Shown here one piece after another: positions 1-7,190 of a DNA stretch of 15,289 bases. The stretch's first letter is position 1. Every line of letters begins with the position of its first letter. Made by a program: the position numbers and the translations under genes. The notes under the pieces were generated by a model. That model searched no databases, was not told where the DNA came from, and saw only the letters and a list, made by a program, of their open reading frames with translations. Origin of the DNA: Flavobacteria bacterium RIFCSPLOWO2_12_FULL_31_7 (lineage in GTDB: Bacteria > Bacteroidota > Bacteroidia > Flavobacteriales > Flavobacteriaceae); the NCBI GenBank assembly GCA_001800945.1, contig MGWJ01000171.1, positions 1 through 15,289 of the forward strand. The letters run 5' to 3'.

Positions 1-1123
1 CTTTACGTTCTCTGATATCTGGTAGGTCAACATAAATTTGTCTGTCAAAACGTCCAGCACGCATTAAAGCTTTGTCTAATACATCTGCTCTGTTCGTTGC
101 GGCTAATACAATTACGTTTGAATTTGTACCAAATCCGTCCATTTCTGTCAGTAACTGATTTAGTGTGTTCTCTCTCTCGTCATTACTTCCTGACATGTTG
201 TTTTTTCCACGAGCTCTACCCACGGCGTCAATTTCATCAATGAAGATAATAGCTGGCGCTTTGTCTTTAGCTTGTTTGAATAAATCTCTCACACGAGAAG
301 CTCCAACTCCAACAAACATTTCCACAAAATCAGAACCTGATAAAGAGAAGAAAGGTACATTAGCTTCACCTGCAACTGCTTTGGCTAGTAAGGTTTTTCC
401 AGTTCCAGGAGGACCAACTAATAAGGCTCCTTTTGGAATTTTACCACCAATACTTGTATATTTTTCAGGTGTTTTTAAAAATTCTACAATTTCTTGAATT
501 TCTTCTTTAGCACCTTCTAATCCAGCTACATTTTCAAAAGTAACTTTAATGTCATTTTTTTCGTCAAATAATTTAGCTTTCGATTTTCCGATACTGAATA
601 TTTGACCACCACCTCCAGCGCCACCTGACATTCTTTTCGAAATGAAATAGAAAAATCCAATGAAAATTAAGGTTGGTAATAATAAACCAATCCATTCACT
701 CCAGTTGCTTGTAGGTTTTAAATCGTAAACAGAAATTAGATTTTTACCTTTTGCTTCTTCTAATCTTTTTTGAAATAACTCTAAGCTACCTACATCTTTT
801 ACTAAATAATGCGGTCCTTTTTCTTTAGTTAATTTCTTTAATTCTTTGTCTGTTGAATTTTTATAAGCAGCAGTTTTTAAAGTAACTTCAGCTGTATTGC
901 CAGAAGTACTTGTTAAAATGTCTACTTTTTCAATTTGATTCTTATTTAATAAATCATAAAAAGAAGAAATAGAAGTCGATTTCGGATAATTCATATCGAA
1001 ACCACCATTGAAAAAGTTGATTAATAAAATTATTGAAACGGCTAATATTGGAAAAAACCAAGGACCAAGTTTAACTACTTTAATTACTGGCTTGTTTTTG
1101 TTTTCGTTTTCTTTTTCTGACAT
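1..1123 (-). CDS. ftsH: ATP-dependent zinc metalloprotease FtsH, N-terminal part (cut by window edge)
   Basis: Membrane-anchored AAA+ protease that extracts and degrades misfolded membrane proteins and some short-lived regulators. The first 374 residues are in the window and the rest, including the HEXXH protease domain, lies beyond position 1. The start is the ATG complementary to 1121-1123. A first membrane segment lies at about residues 14-32, a periplasmic domain follows, and a second membrane segment lies near 140-160, followed by a glycine-rich linker (SGGAGGGGGQ). The AAA domain shows Walker A GPPGTGKT at residues 237-244 (DNA 392-415), Walker B IIFIDEID, and the SRH stretch RAGRFDRQIYVDLPDIRERK at the window edge. 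The gene starts 8 bp after the rsfS stop, so the two are very likely cotranscribed. The identification is secure; only the C-terminus is unseen. Confidence 0.97.
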   Translation of the reverse strand, partial: MSEKENENKNKPVIKVVKLGPWFFPILAVSIILLINFFNGGFDMNYPKSTSISSFYDLLNKNQIEKVDILTSTSGNTAEVTLKTAAYKNSTDKELKKLTKEKGPHYLVKDVGSLELFQKRLEEAKGKNLISVYDLKPTSNWSEWIGLLLPTLIFIGFFYFISKRMSGGAGGGGQIFSIGKSKAKLFDEKNDIKVTFENVAGLEGAKEEIQEIVEFLKTPEKYTSIGGKIPKGALLVGPPGTGKTLLAKAVAGEANVPFFSLSGSDFVEMFVGVGASRVRDLFKQAKDKAPAIIFIDEIDAVGRARGKNNMSGSNDERENTLNQLLTEMDGFGTNSNVIVLAATNRADVLDKALMRAGRFDRQIYVDLPDIRERK

Positions 1124-1131
1124 AATTTGGT

Positions 1132-1500
1132 TTAGAATTTATTGGCGATTGAAGTGATTTTAGCATCACCCCAAAGGCTTTCAATGTTATAATACTCTCT
1201 AATGTGTTTTTGAAATACGTGTACTACTATGCTAACATAATCCATTAATACCCATTCGCCAACGTCTGCACCTTCAACATGCCAAGGTTTGTCTTTTAAT
1301 TCTTTAGACACAACTTTTTGTACTGAACCTACGATTGCATTTACTTGTGTATTTGAATTACCATTGCAAATTACAAAATAATCACAAACACTATTGTCTA
1401 TTCCTCTTAAATCAAGAATATCAATATCTAATCCTTTTAAATCTTCAATTCCTTTGATGATACTTGCTAGTAAATCATCTGTGCTAATATTTTTCGTCAT
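1132..1500 (-). CDS. rsfS: Ribosomal silencing factor RsfS
   Basis: 122-residue protein of the RsfS/Iojap (DUF143) family. Known members bind ribosomal protein L14 and block joining of the 30S and 50S subunits, which lowers translation in starvation or stationary phase. The family core is clear: DILDLRGIDNSVCDYFVICNG (about residues 27-47), then the KPWHVEGADVGEWVLMDY stretch (71-88) and the VHVFQKHIREYYNIESLWGDA block (93-113). Length matches bacterial homologues. It is the first gene of a short minus-strand unit with ftsH downstream, and a -7 box (TACCTTTG on the minus strand, 1522-1529) lies about 20 bp before the start. It is divergent from birA. Confidence 0.96.
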   Translation of the reverse strand: MTKNISTDDLLASIIKGIEDLKGLDIDILDLRGIDNSVCDYFVICNGNSNTQVNAIVGSVQKVVSKELKDKPWHVEGADVGEWVLMDYVSIVVHVFQKHIREYYNIESLWGDAKITSIANKF

Positions 1501-1515
1501 CTATTATTTATTCGT

Positions 1516-1551
1516 TTTGTGCAAAGGTATCAATTTTTGTCTTTATTTTTG
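1516..1551 (+). promoter_or_regulatory. Probable promoter of birA
   Basis: A -7 box TATTTTTG (1544-1551) fits TAnnTTTG and lies 33 bp before the birA ATG. A TTTG at 1516-1519 sits 24 bp upstream of it, slightly longer than usual for a -33 element. It interleaves with the opposing rsfS promoter, so the two units probably compete for or share RNA polymerase access. Confidence 0.45.
1522..1529 (-). promoter_or_regulatory. Bacteroidota -7 box for rsfS-ftsH
   Basis: The minus strand reads TACCTTTG, a perfect match to TAnnTTTG, 21 bp upstream of the rsfS ATG. No good -33 TTTG is present at the usual distance; a GTTAC lies about 21 bp further upstream. The site lies in the rsfS/birA divergent spacer. 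Confidence 0.55.
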
Positions 1552-1584
1552 TAACTTCAATTAAGTAATAACAAAATTTCTTCT

Positions 1585-2316
1585 ATGCATATCATCAAAC
1601 TCAGTGCCATTGATTCCACCAACAGTTATTTAAAAGAATTAATAACAAAACAAACTGTTGAAAATTTCACAGTTGTTCTGGCAGAAAATCAAACAAATGG
1701 ACGAGGACAACGTGGGGCAAATTGGGAAGCGGAAAGTGGTAAAAACCTCACTTTCAGTATTTTGACAAAAGATATCTTGCTAAGTTTTGAAGAAGTTTTT
1801 AATTTAAATGTAGTGGTTGCAGTGAGTTTGTTTCAAACATTTTCTAATTTAAAAATTCCGAATTTAACTACAAAATGGGCAAACGACATTTTGGCAGATA
1901 AAAAGAAAATTTGTGGCATATTAATTGAAAATCAGTTCAAAAGTAACTCAGAAATCTTTTCTGTCATCGGAATTGGCATAAATGTAAACCAAGAAAACTT
2001 TATAAATCTGCCACAAGCGAGTTCTTTAAAAATAATTTCCGGACAAGAATGGAATAAAGATGAAGTATTGTTGACTTTTTTAAATCAATTTCAAAATAAT
2101 ATTAATTTATATAAAAATGAAGGGGCGAAATATTTTTGGGAAGTGTATCACGAAAATTTATTCAAAAAAAATATGCCAATGGCTTTTGAGAATGCTCAAA
2201 ATGATAAATTTATGGGAATTATCAAGCAAGTTTTACCAAATGGCTTATTACAAATTCAATTAGAAGATGACAGTTTGCAGCTATTTGATATTAAAGAAGT
2301 AAAAATGTTGTATTAG
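1585..2316 (+). CDS. birA: Biotin--[acetyl-CoA-carboxylase] ligase
   Basis: 243-residue biotin protein ligase that activates biotin as biotinyl-AMP and transfers it to the lysine of biotin carboxyl carrier proteins such as that of acetyl-CoA carboxylase. Family motifs are visible: DSTNSYLKE at residues 10-18, the biotin/adenylate loop GRGQRGANW (39-47), KWANDILADKKKICGILIE (97-115, equivalent to KWPND...GILxE), and GIGINVN (129-135). The N-terminal winged-helix DNA-binding domain of E. coli BirA is absent, so this is a class I enzyme and not a repressor. The start at 1585 puts the first motif at residue 10, as expected. It is divergent from rsfS; a short heptamer-like array follows its stop. 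Confidence 0.95.
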   Translation: MHIIKLSAIDSTNSYLKELITKQTVENFTVVLAENQTNGRGQRGANWEAESGKNLTFSILTKDILLSFEEVFNLNVVVAVSLFQTFSNLKIPNLTTKWANDILADKKKICGILIENQFKSNSEIFSVIGIGINVNQENFINLPQASSLKIISGQEWNKDEVLLTFLNQFQNNINLYKNEGAKYFWEVYHENLFKKNMPMAFENAQNDKFMGIIKQVLPNGLLQIQLEDDSLQLFDIKEVKMLY

Positions 2317-2344
2317 ACTCCTAACCTCCAACTTCCATTTTCCC
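2317..2344 (+). repeat. Degenerate 7-bp array after birA
   Basis: Directly after the birA TAG the sequence divides into four 7-bp units: ACTCCTA, ACCTCCA, ACTTCCA, TTTTCCC. The shared core is ACYTCCA. It is C-rich on this strand, unlike its surroundings. The array is short and the last unit is poor, so it would not stand alone without the other heptamer arrays in the window. Confidence 0.5.
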
Positions 2345-2394
2345 GCACAAATATTAAATTTTGTTAAAATAGTTACTCTTTATTTTCAATTCTG

Positions 2395-2402
2395 TACATT
2401 TG
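2395..2402 (+). promoter_or_regulatory. Bacteroidota -7 box of the cytochrome c synthase gene
   Basis: TACATTTG is a perfect TAnnTTTG match, 27 bp before the ATG at 2430. Transcription would begin near 2408, giving a leader of about 20 nt. A TTG codon at 2400-2402 that extends the reading frame lies inside this box and cannot be the translation start if the box is used. The same octamer serves the peroxidase gene at 6464-6471. No strong -33 element is seen; GTTAC at 2372-2376 is at the right distance. Confidence 0.6.
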
Positions 2403-2429
2403 CACTACTCAAAAAAAAGACAACATTTT

Positions 2430-5400
2430 ATGTTACAAAAATTACTTTCCGCACTATATTCTACTCGTTTAATGGCTGTTTTATTCATTGGTTTTGCAGC
2501 AGCTATGGCAGCAGGAACTTTTATTGAAGATGCTTATAACACCGAAACGGCTAGAATTTTAGTTTACAATACTTGGTGGTTTGAAGCCATTATGTTGTTT
2601 TTCTTAATTAACTTTTTCGGAAACATCAAACGTTATCAATTGCATAAAAAAGAAAAATGGGCCACTTTATTATTACACTTATCGTGGATTTTAATAATTA
2701 TTGGTGCTTTTGTAACTAGATATATCAGTTACGAGGGTTTAATGCCAATTCGTGAAGGTGCAACGGCAAATACAGTGTATTCGGATATGCCACATTTGAC
2801 CACCTTTGTAGATGGTGATTATAAAGGTGAAATGAAACGTAAAACCAGTGAACATCAGTTATTACTTTCTCAAGCTGTAAATAATTCATTCAGTTATTCT
2901 GACAAATTTTCCGACATTCCATATAAAATTGAATTACAAGAATTTATTATGAATGCGTCTGAAACATTCAAACCAAACGCAAAAGGTGAATTATATATCA
3001 AATTAGTAGAAGCCAGCGGCGGAAGTAGAAAAGAACATTTTTTACGTGATGGTGAAGTGAAAAATATTAGTAACGTATTATTTGCGTTCAATAAATTTAC
3101 GCAAGGTGCTGTAAATATTACTAAAATTTCTGAAGCTTACACGATTCAAACACCTTTTGATGGAAATTTCATGCGAATGGCAGATAAATTCCAAGGTACA
3201 ATTGCTAAAGATCAACCAAGCCCGTTAATGTTCCGTTCTTTATATAATGCAGGCGGAAGTCAGTTTGTATTTCCAGAATTAGCGCAAAATGGTGAAGTGG
3301 TTTTAGCTTCGAACAACAATTATAAAGATAAAAAAACTGATGACGCGATTGTGGTAAAAGTGACTTCTCAAAACAAAGAAGAAATTGTTACTTTAACCGG
3401 TTCTAAAGGAAAACAAGGTGAACCAAAAAGTTTTAAAATTGGTAAATTAGACTTCACTTTAATGTATGGAAGTAAAGTACATACGTTGCCGTTTTCTATA
3501 AAATTAGACGACTTTATTGCCGATAAACAACCAGGAACTGAAAAAAGCTACTCTGCGTTTAAAAGTAAAATCGAAGTATTAAATGGAAAAGAAAGTTTCA
3601 AAGACAGTGTTTTTATGAACAATGTTTTGGATTATAAAGGTTTCCGATTCTTTCAAGCTAGTTTTGATGAAGATGAAAAAGGAACAGTACTTTCTGTTAG
3701 TCACGATTTTTGGGGAACTTGGATCAGTTACATCGGTTATTTCTTATTATATTTAGGAATGATGGCGATTTTATTCGATAAAAATACCAGATTTAACGAT
3801 TTAAAAGTAAAATTAGATAAAGTTCGTGCGAAAAAAGCGACTTTAACCGTATTGTTATTTTTCTTCGGATTGGTAGGTTTTGCTCAAGAAGAACATAGCA
3901 ATCATGACGGACACAATCATGGAACCGAACCACATCAGCATGAAACTTCGGTTCAAAAACCAAAAATGCCAACCGTAGAACAATCTTTAAAAGAGATTAG
4001 AAAATTTATGGTTTCAGCTGAACATGCAGAGAAATTCGGAAGGTTAGTCATCCAAGATTATAGCGGAAGAATGAAACCCGTAAATACTTTCTCTTCTGAA
4101 TTATTACGAAAAGTATCTAAAAACGATAAGTTTGAAGAATTTACTTCTGATCAGGTTTTGATTTCAATGAACCAGTTTCCAGAATTTTGGTACCAAATTC
4201 CGATTATTTATTTAGAAAGAGGAAATGATAGCATTCGTAAGATTATTGGAGTTGATAAAAAAGCGAAATATGCACCCTTAATTAGCTTTTTTGATGATTT
4301 TGGAAATTATAAATTGCAAAAACAAACTGATGATGCTTATAAAGAAGTTGTACCAAATAAATTTCAAAAAGATTTTATTGAAGCAGATAAAAAAGTAAAT
4401 TTGTTATATTCGGCTATCAGTGGACAAATTTTAAGATTTTTTCCTTTGCCAAAAGATGCGAATAACAAATGGGCTTCGTACTTAGAGCTTCAACATCCTA
4501 CGAAAACCAATTTAGATACCATTAAAAATATTATTCCTTTCTATTTTGGAGAAGCAGCAAGAGCTTCACAATCTAAAAATTATAAAAATGCCGAGAGTTT
4601 GTTGAAAGGATTGTCTGAATTCCAAAAGAAATTTGGTGGAAAAGTAATGCTTTCAGAAGATAAACTTGAAGCAGAAATTCAATATAATAAATACGATGTT
4701 TTCAAGAAGTTGTATACTTATTATGCTTTAGTGGGAATATTAATGTTTATTTTTGTAATTGTTCAAATTTTCAATAAAAAGAAATGGGTGAATTATACAG
4801 TGAAATTTTTTCACGGACTCGTTATTTTATTGTTCATTTCACATTTAGCTGGATTAATTGTGCGTTGGTATATTTCAGGTCATGCACCATGGTCTGATGC
4901 TTATGAAAGTATGATTTATGTTGGTTGGGCTACCATGTTTTTTGGTGTGGCTTTTGGAAGAAAATCGGAACTTACAGTTGCTTCAACAGCATTTGTAACG
5001 GCTATTATATTATGGGTTGCGCATTTGAATTGGATGGATCCAAGTATCGCTAATTTACAACCTGTTTTAAATTCATATTGGTTAATGATTCACGTAGCAG
5101 TTATTGTAGCCAGTTACGGACCATTTACTTTAGCTATGATTTTAGGTTTAGTGTCTTTGTTTTTAATGATTTTTACCAATCAAAAGAACAAAATCAAAAT
5201 GGAATTGAATATCAAAGAAATCACTTATATCAACGAACTAGCTTTAACAGTTGGTTTAGTAATGCTTACCATTGGTAACTTTTTAGGAGGACAATGGGCT
5301 AATGAAAGTTGGGGCCGCTACTGGGGTTGGGATCCAAAAGAAACTTGGGCGTTAATTAGTATTATGGTTTATGCATTTGTAATCCATGCTCGATTTGTGC

Positions 5401-5621
5401 CAGCTTTACGTGGATTATTCGCTTATAATTTCATGTCGGTTTTAGCTTTTGCGAGTATTTTAATGACCTATTTTGGAGTGAATTTCCACTTAAGTGGCTT
5501 GCATTCTTACGCTTCGGGTGAAGAACAAAATGTAATTTATTACGGATATGCTTTGGCAATTGTTTTAGCCATTTCAGCAGTTGCGTATTTTCAATTTAAG
5601 AAGTTTTACAAGAAAAAATAA
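2430..5621 (+). CDS. ccsA: Cytochrome c biogenesis protein, fused ResB/CcsB-CcsA (system II cytochrome c synthase)
   Basis: 1063-residue membrane protein that carries heme across the membrane and attaches it to CXXCH motifs of secreted c-type cytochromes. The N-terminal ResB/CcsB part has membrane segments at about residues 14-31, 50-65 and 77-97, a large extracytoplasmic domain, and another segment near 430-450. A hydrophobic stretch at 470-486 ending GFAQ is followed by a histidine-rich linker (about 489-507) and a second extracytoplasmic domain. The C-terminal CcsA part begins near 765 and holds the heme-handling WWD motif, WGRYWGWDPKETW (961-973). Candidate heme-ligand histidines are H83 in the third segment, H818 (SGHAPWSDAYES), H986 (HARF) and H1020 or H1025, matching by position the four histidines known in Helicobacter CcsBA. 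ATG 2430 is chosen because the upstream TTG overlaps the promoter. It is a single-gene unit ending in a strong terminator. Confidence 0.94.
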   Translation: MLQKLLSALYSTRLMAVLFIGFAAAMAAGTFIEDAYNTETARILVYNTWWFEAIMLFFLINFFGNIKRYQLHKKEKWATLLLHLSWILIIIGAFVTRYISYEGLMPIREGATANTVYSDMPHLTTFVDGDYKGEMKRKTSEHQLLLSQAVNNSFSYSDKFSDIPYKIELQEFIMNASETFKPNAKGELYIKLVEASGGSRKEHFLRDGEVKNISNVLFAFNKFTQGAVNITKISEAYTIQTPFDGNFMRMADKFQGTIAKDQPSPLMFRSLYNAGGSQFVFPELAQNGEVVLASNNNYKDKKTDDAIVVKVTSQNKEEIVTLTGSKGKQGEPKSFKIGKLDFTLMYGSKVHTLPFSIKLDDFIADKQPGTEKSYSAFKSKIEVLNGKESFKDSVFMNNVLDYKGFRFFQASFDEDEKGTVLSVSHDFWGTWISYIGYFLLYLGMMAILFDKNTRFNDLKVKLDKVRAKKATLTVLLFFFGLVGFAQEEHSNHDGHNHGTEPHQHETSVQKPKMPTVEQSLKEIRKFMVSAEHAEKFGRLVIQDYSGRMKPVNTFSSELLRKVSKNDKFEEFTSDQVLISMNQFPEFWYQIPIIYLERGNDSIRKIIGVDKKAKYAPLISFFDDFGNYKLQKQTDDAYKEVVPNKFQKDFIEADKKVNLLYSAISGQILRFFPLPKDANNKWASYLELQHPTKTNLDTIKNIIPFYFGEAARASQSKNYKNAESLLKGLSEFQKKFGGKVMLSEDKLEAEIQYNKYDVFKKLYTYYALVGILMFIFVIVQIFNKKKWVNYTVKFFHGLVILLFISHLAGLIVRWYISGHAPWSDAYESMIYVGWATMFFGVAFGRKSELTVASTAFVTAIILWVAHLNWMDPSIANLQPVLNSYWLMIHVAVIVASYGPFTLAMILGLVSLFLMIFTNQKNKIKMELNIKEITYINELALTVGLVMLTIGNFLGGQWANESWGRYWGWDPKETWALISIMVYAFVIHARFVPALRGLFAYNFMSVLAFASILMTYFGVNFHLSGLHSYASGEEQNVIYYGYALAIVLAISAVAYFQFKKFYKKK

Positions 5622-5641
5622 TAAAGGTAACTTTTCAATTT

Positions 5642-5676
5642 AAACCTGACAGATTTTAAAACTTGTCAGGTTTTTA
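5642..5676 (+). terminator. Strong intrinsic terminator after the cytochrome c synthase gene
   Basis: A perfect 10-bp stem AAACCTGACA (5642-5651) / TGTCAGGTTT (5664-5673) encloses a 12-nt AT-rich loop and runs into a T-tract (5671-5675). It lies 20 bp after the stop. The stem is nearly symmetric, with A-run on one side and T-run on the other, so it could work both ways. Stems of the AAACCTGACA type are, to my knowledge, recurrent in Flavobacterium spacers. Confidence 0.85.
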
Positions 5677-5726
5677 TATAATAATTCTTCTTTTTTATCG
5701 TTAATTTCTTAATAAACTATTTAATT

Positions 5727-6335
5727 ATGAAACAAAAAGCTATCATCATTCTTTCTGTTCTAGGTATAGCGTTTTTATGTAATTTTTATTTGAAAGAGAC
5801 TTCGGTTGATAGGGAAACTCCGAAAAATAACATCAATAAAACTTTAGCCAAAGCCGAAGAAATAAAATCTTATTTAAAGAAAAATTCTAAATATAATAAG
5901 GATGTTTTTTTTCTTATAGATATGAGAATTCCATCAAATAAATATCGATTTTTTGTATTTGATACGAAAGAAAATAAGATTACAGATTCGGGTTTAGTAG
6001 CACATGGTTCAGGTTCTGCAACAGCAACAGATGAATTACAATTTAGTAATACGGATGGTTCTTTAATGACATCTTTAGGGAAGTATAATATTGGAAATTC
6101 GTATCATGGAACTTTTGGTAAAGCTTATAGAATGTATGGTTTAGATGCTACAAATAGCAATGCTTTTACAAGAAATATTGTATTACACGCTCATAAAAAA
6201 ATGCCTTATGAAGAGCAAATTTCTCCAATTGTTTTAAGTTGGGGTTGCCCGATGTTAAACGAAAAATTTTATTTAAGAATCCAAAGTGTTTTAGATAATT
6301 CGAATAAAAATGTGCTGCTGTATATTTATTATTAA
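5727..6335 (+). CDS. Murein L,D-transpeptidase catalytic domain protein (YkuD_2 type)
   Basis: 202-residue protein with an N-terminal hydrophobic stretch (residues 4-20) that should act as a signal anchor or signal peptide; the AFLC at 15-18 is not a good lipobox. The C-terminal half matches the YkuD_2 branch of L,D-transpeptidases: VAHGSGSAT (91-99), LGKYNIGNSYHG (117-128), then NIVLHAHKKMP (150-160) and the catalytic LSWGCPM (170-176) with Cys174 as nucleophile and His154 or His156 as partner. Such enzymes are expected to cross-link peptidoglycan or attach proteins to it in the periplasm; the exact reaction of this subfamily is not known to me. No clear -7 box is seen in the 50 bp between the upstream terminator and the ATG. 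All catalytic residues appear intact. Confidence 0.85.
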   Translation: MKQKAIIILSVLGIAFLCNFYLKETSVDRETPKNNINKTLAKAEEIKSYLKKNSKYNKDVFFLIDMRIPSNKYRFFVFDTKENKITDSGLVAHGSGSATATDELQFSNTDGSLMTSLGKYNIGNSYHGTFGKAYRMYGLDATNSNAFTRNIVLHAHKKMPYEEQISPIVLSWGCPMLNEKFYLRIQSVLDNSNKNVLLYIYY

Positions 6336-6397
6336 TTTTTGATATTTCTACCAACGAAACAAATCGAATTATCAAAATTATTTTGTGAGATTTCTCC

Positions 6398-6427
6398 TTT
6401 TCTGAAATGACAGAAAAATGGTTTTTT
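6398..6427 (+). terminator. Weak candidate terminator after the L,D-transpeptidase gene
   Basis: TTTTCTG (6398-6404) pairs with CAGAAAA (6411-6417) around a 6-nt loop, and six T follow at 6422-6427 after a 4-nt gap. The stem is AT-rich and the gap before the T-run weakens the call. Confidence 0.3.
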
Positions 6428-6442
6428 AACCCAACATTAACT

Positions 6443-6471
6443 TTTGTTCTTTGTATCTTTTCTTACATTTG
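6443..6471 (+). promoter_or_regulatory. Promoter of the glutathione peroxidase gene
   Basis: A -33 TTTG (6443-6446), a 17-bp spacer and a -7 TACATTTG (6464-6471) match the Bacteroidota consensus, 19 bp before the ATG at 6491. This is the only promoter in the window with both elements at textbook spacing. It also supports the upstream, signal-bearing start of the gene. Confidence 0.7.
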
Positions 6472-6490
6472 AGAAATAAAAATACTTGAC

Positions 6491-7126
6491 ATGAAATTAT
6501 TTCACACTTTCACAGGAATTGTAATGGTTGTACTAGCTTGTAATACTAAAACAGAAGATAAAAAAGCAGAGAACTGGGAACATTTTGTAGAGAACACAAA
6601 TGAAAATCCGACATCAGAAACTTCAAAAATTAACACTATGGAACAAGGTTCAATATATACTTTTAAAGTAAAAGATTTATCTGGAAACGAATTTGATTTC
6701 GCTTCTCTTAAAGGCAAAAAAATATTAATTGTAAATACGGCTTCTGAATGTGGTTTAACGCCTCAATATGAACAATTACAAGAAGTGTACGAGAAATATC
6801 AAGATAAGAATTTTGTAATTGTTGGCTTTCCAGCAAATAATTTTGGTGCCCAAGAACCAGGAACTAACGCAGAAATTGGGGCTTTTTGTAAAAAGAATTA
6901 TGGTGTAACTTTCCCAATGATGGAAAAAATTTCTGTAAAAGGCAACGATATGCATGAAATTTATCAATTCTTAACACAGAAAGCCAAAAACGGATTGGAA
7001 GACAGTACTGTAGAATGGAATTTTCAAAAATATTTAATTGACGAAAAAGGACATTTAGTTGATGTGATTTCGCCAAGAGTTTTACCAAATGACAGTTCGA
7101 TTATTAATTGGATTGAAGGGAAATAA
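6491..7126 (+). CDS. Glutathione peroxidase family protein, predicted lipoprotein
   Basis: 211-residue thiol peroxidase of the GPx fold that reduces hydrogen peroxide or lipid hydroperoxides; Cys-type members usually draw electrons from thioredoxin. The N-terminus (residues 1-17) has a hydrophobic core ending VVLAC, a plausible lipobox with Cys17, followed by an acidic/Asn-rich linker to about residue 50. The catalytic domain starts near MEQGSIYTFKV (50-60) and contains NTASECGLT with peroxidatic Cys87, FPANNFGAQEPG with Gln121, Cys133 (AFCKKNYGVTFP) as likely resolving cysteine, and WNFQKYL with Trp176 and Asn177. Residue 87 is TGT, so it is cysteine and not selenocysteine. A second start at Met50 would give a cytoplasmic form, but the promoter at 6443-6471 favours the long one. 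It converges on the GNAT gene across a long hairpin. Confidence 0.93.
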   Translation: MKLFHTFTGIVMVVLACNTKTEDKKAENWEHFVENTNENPTSETSKINTMEQGSIYTFKVKDLSGNEFDFASLKGKKILIVNTASECGLTPQYEQLQEVYEKYQDKNFVIVGFPANNFGAQEPGTNAEIGAFCKKNYGVTFPMMEKISVKGNDMHEIYQFLTQKAKNGLEDSTVEWNFQKYLIDEKGHLVDVISPRVLPNDSSIINWIEGK

Positions 7127-7129
7127 TTT

Positions 7130-7190
7130 AGTTTTCAGTGTTCTGTTGCTGCAAACTAAAAACTAAAAACGGAACACTGAATACTTTTTT
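7130..7190 (+). terminator. Long hairpin with T-tract between the peroxidase and GNAT genes, built from heptamers
   Basis: An 18-bp stem pairs 7130-7147 with 7168-7185 (AGTTTTCAGTGTTCTGTT against AACGGAACACTGAATACT; one mismatch and one G-U pair), followed by six T (7185-7190). It starts 4 bp after the peroxidase stop and ends on the GNAT stop codon (7189-7191), so it probably ends transcription of the peroxidase unit and may hinder read-through from the other side. The loop plus right arm (7153-7187) reads as five 7-bp units: AAACTAA twice, AAACGGA, ACACTGA, ATACTTT. Confidence 0.75.

Noticed and set aside
165..497. Plus-strand ORF of 110 codons inside ftsH
   Set aside because: It is antisense to the highly conserved AAA domain and has no family resemblance or promoter.
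2400..2429. TTG start 30 bp upstream for the cytochrome c synthase
   Set aside because: The codon lies within a perfect -7 box; the N-terminus MLQKLLSAL from ATG 2430 is a natural start for a ResB protein.
6745..6760. Selenocysteine at the peroxidase active site
   Set aside because: The codon in the NTASECGLT motif is TGT, not TGA, so this is a cysteine enzyme.
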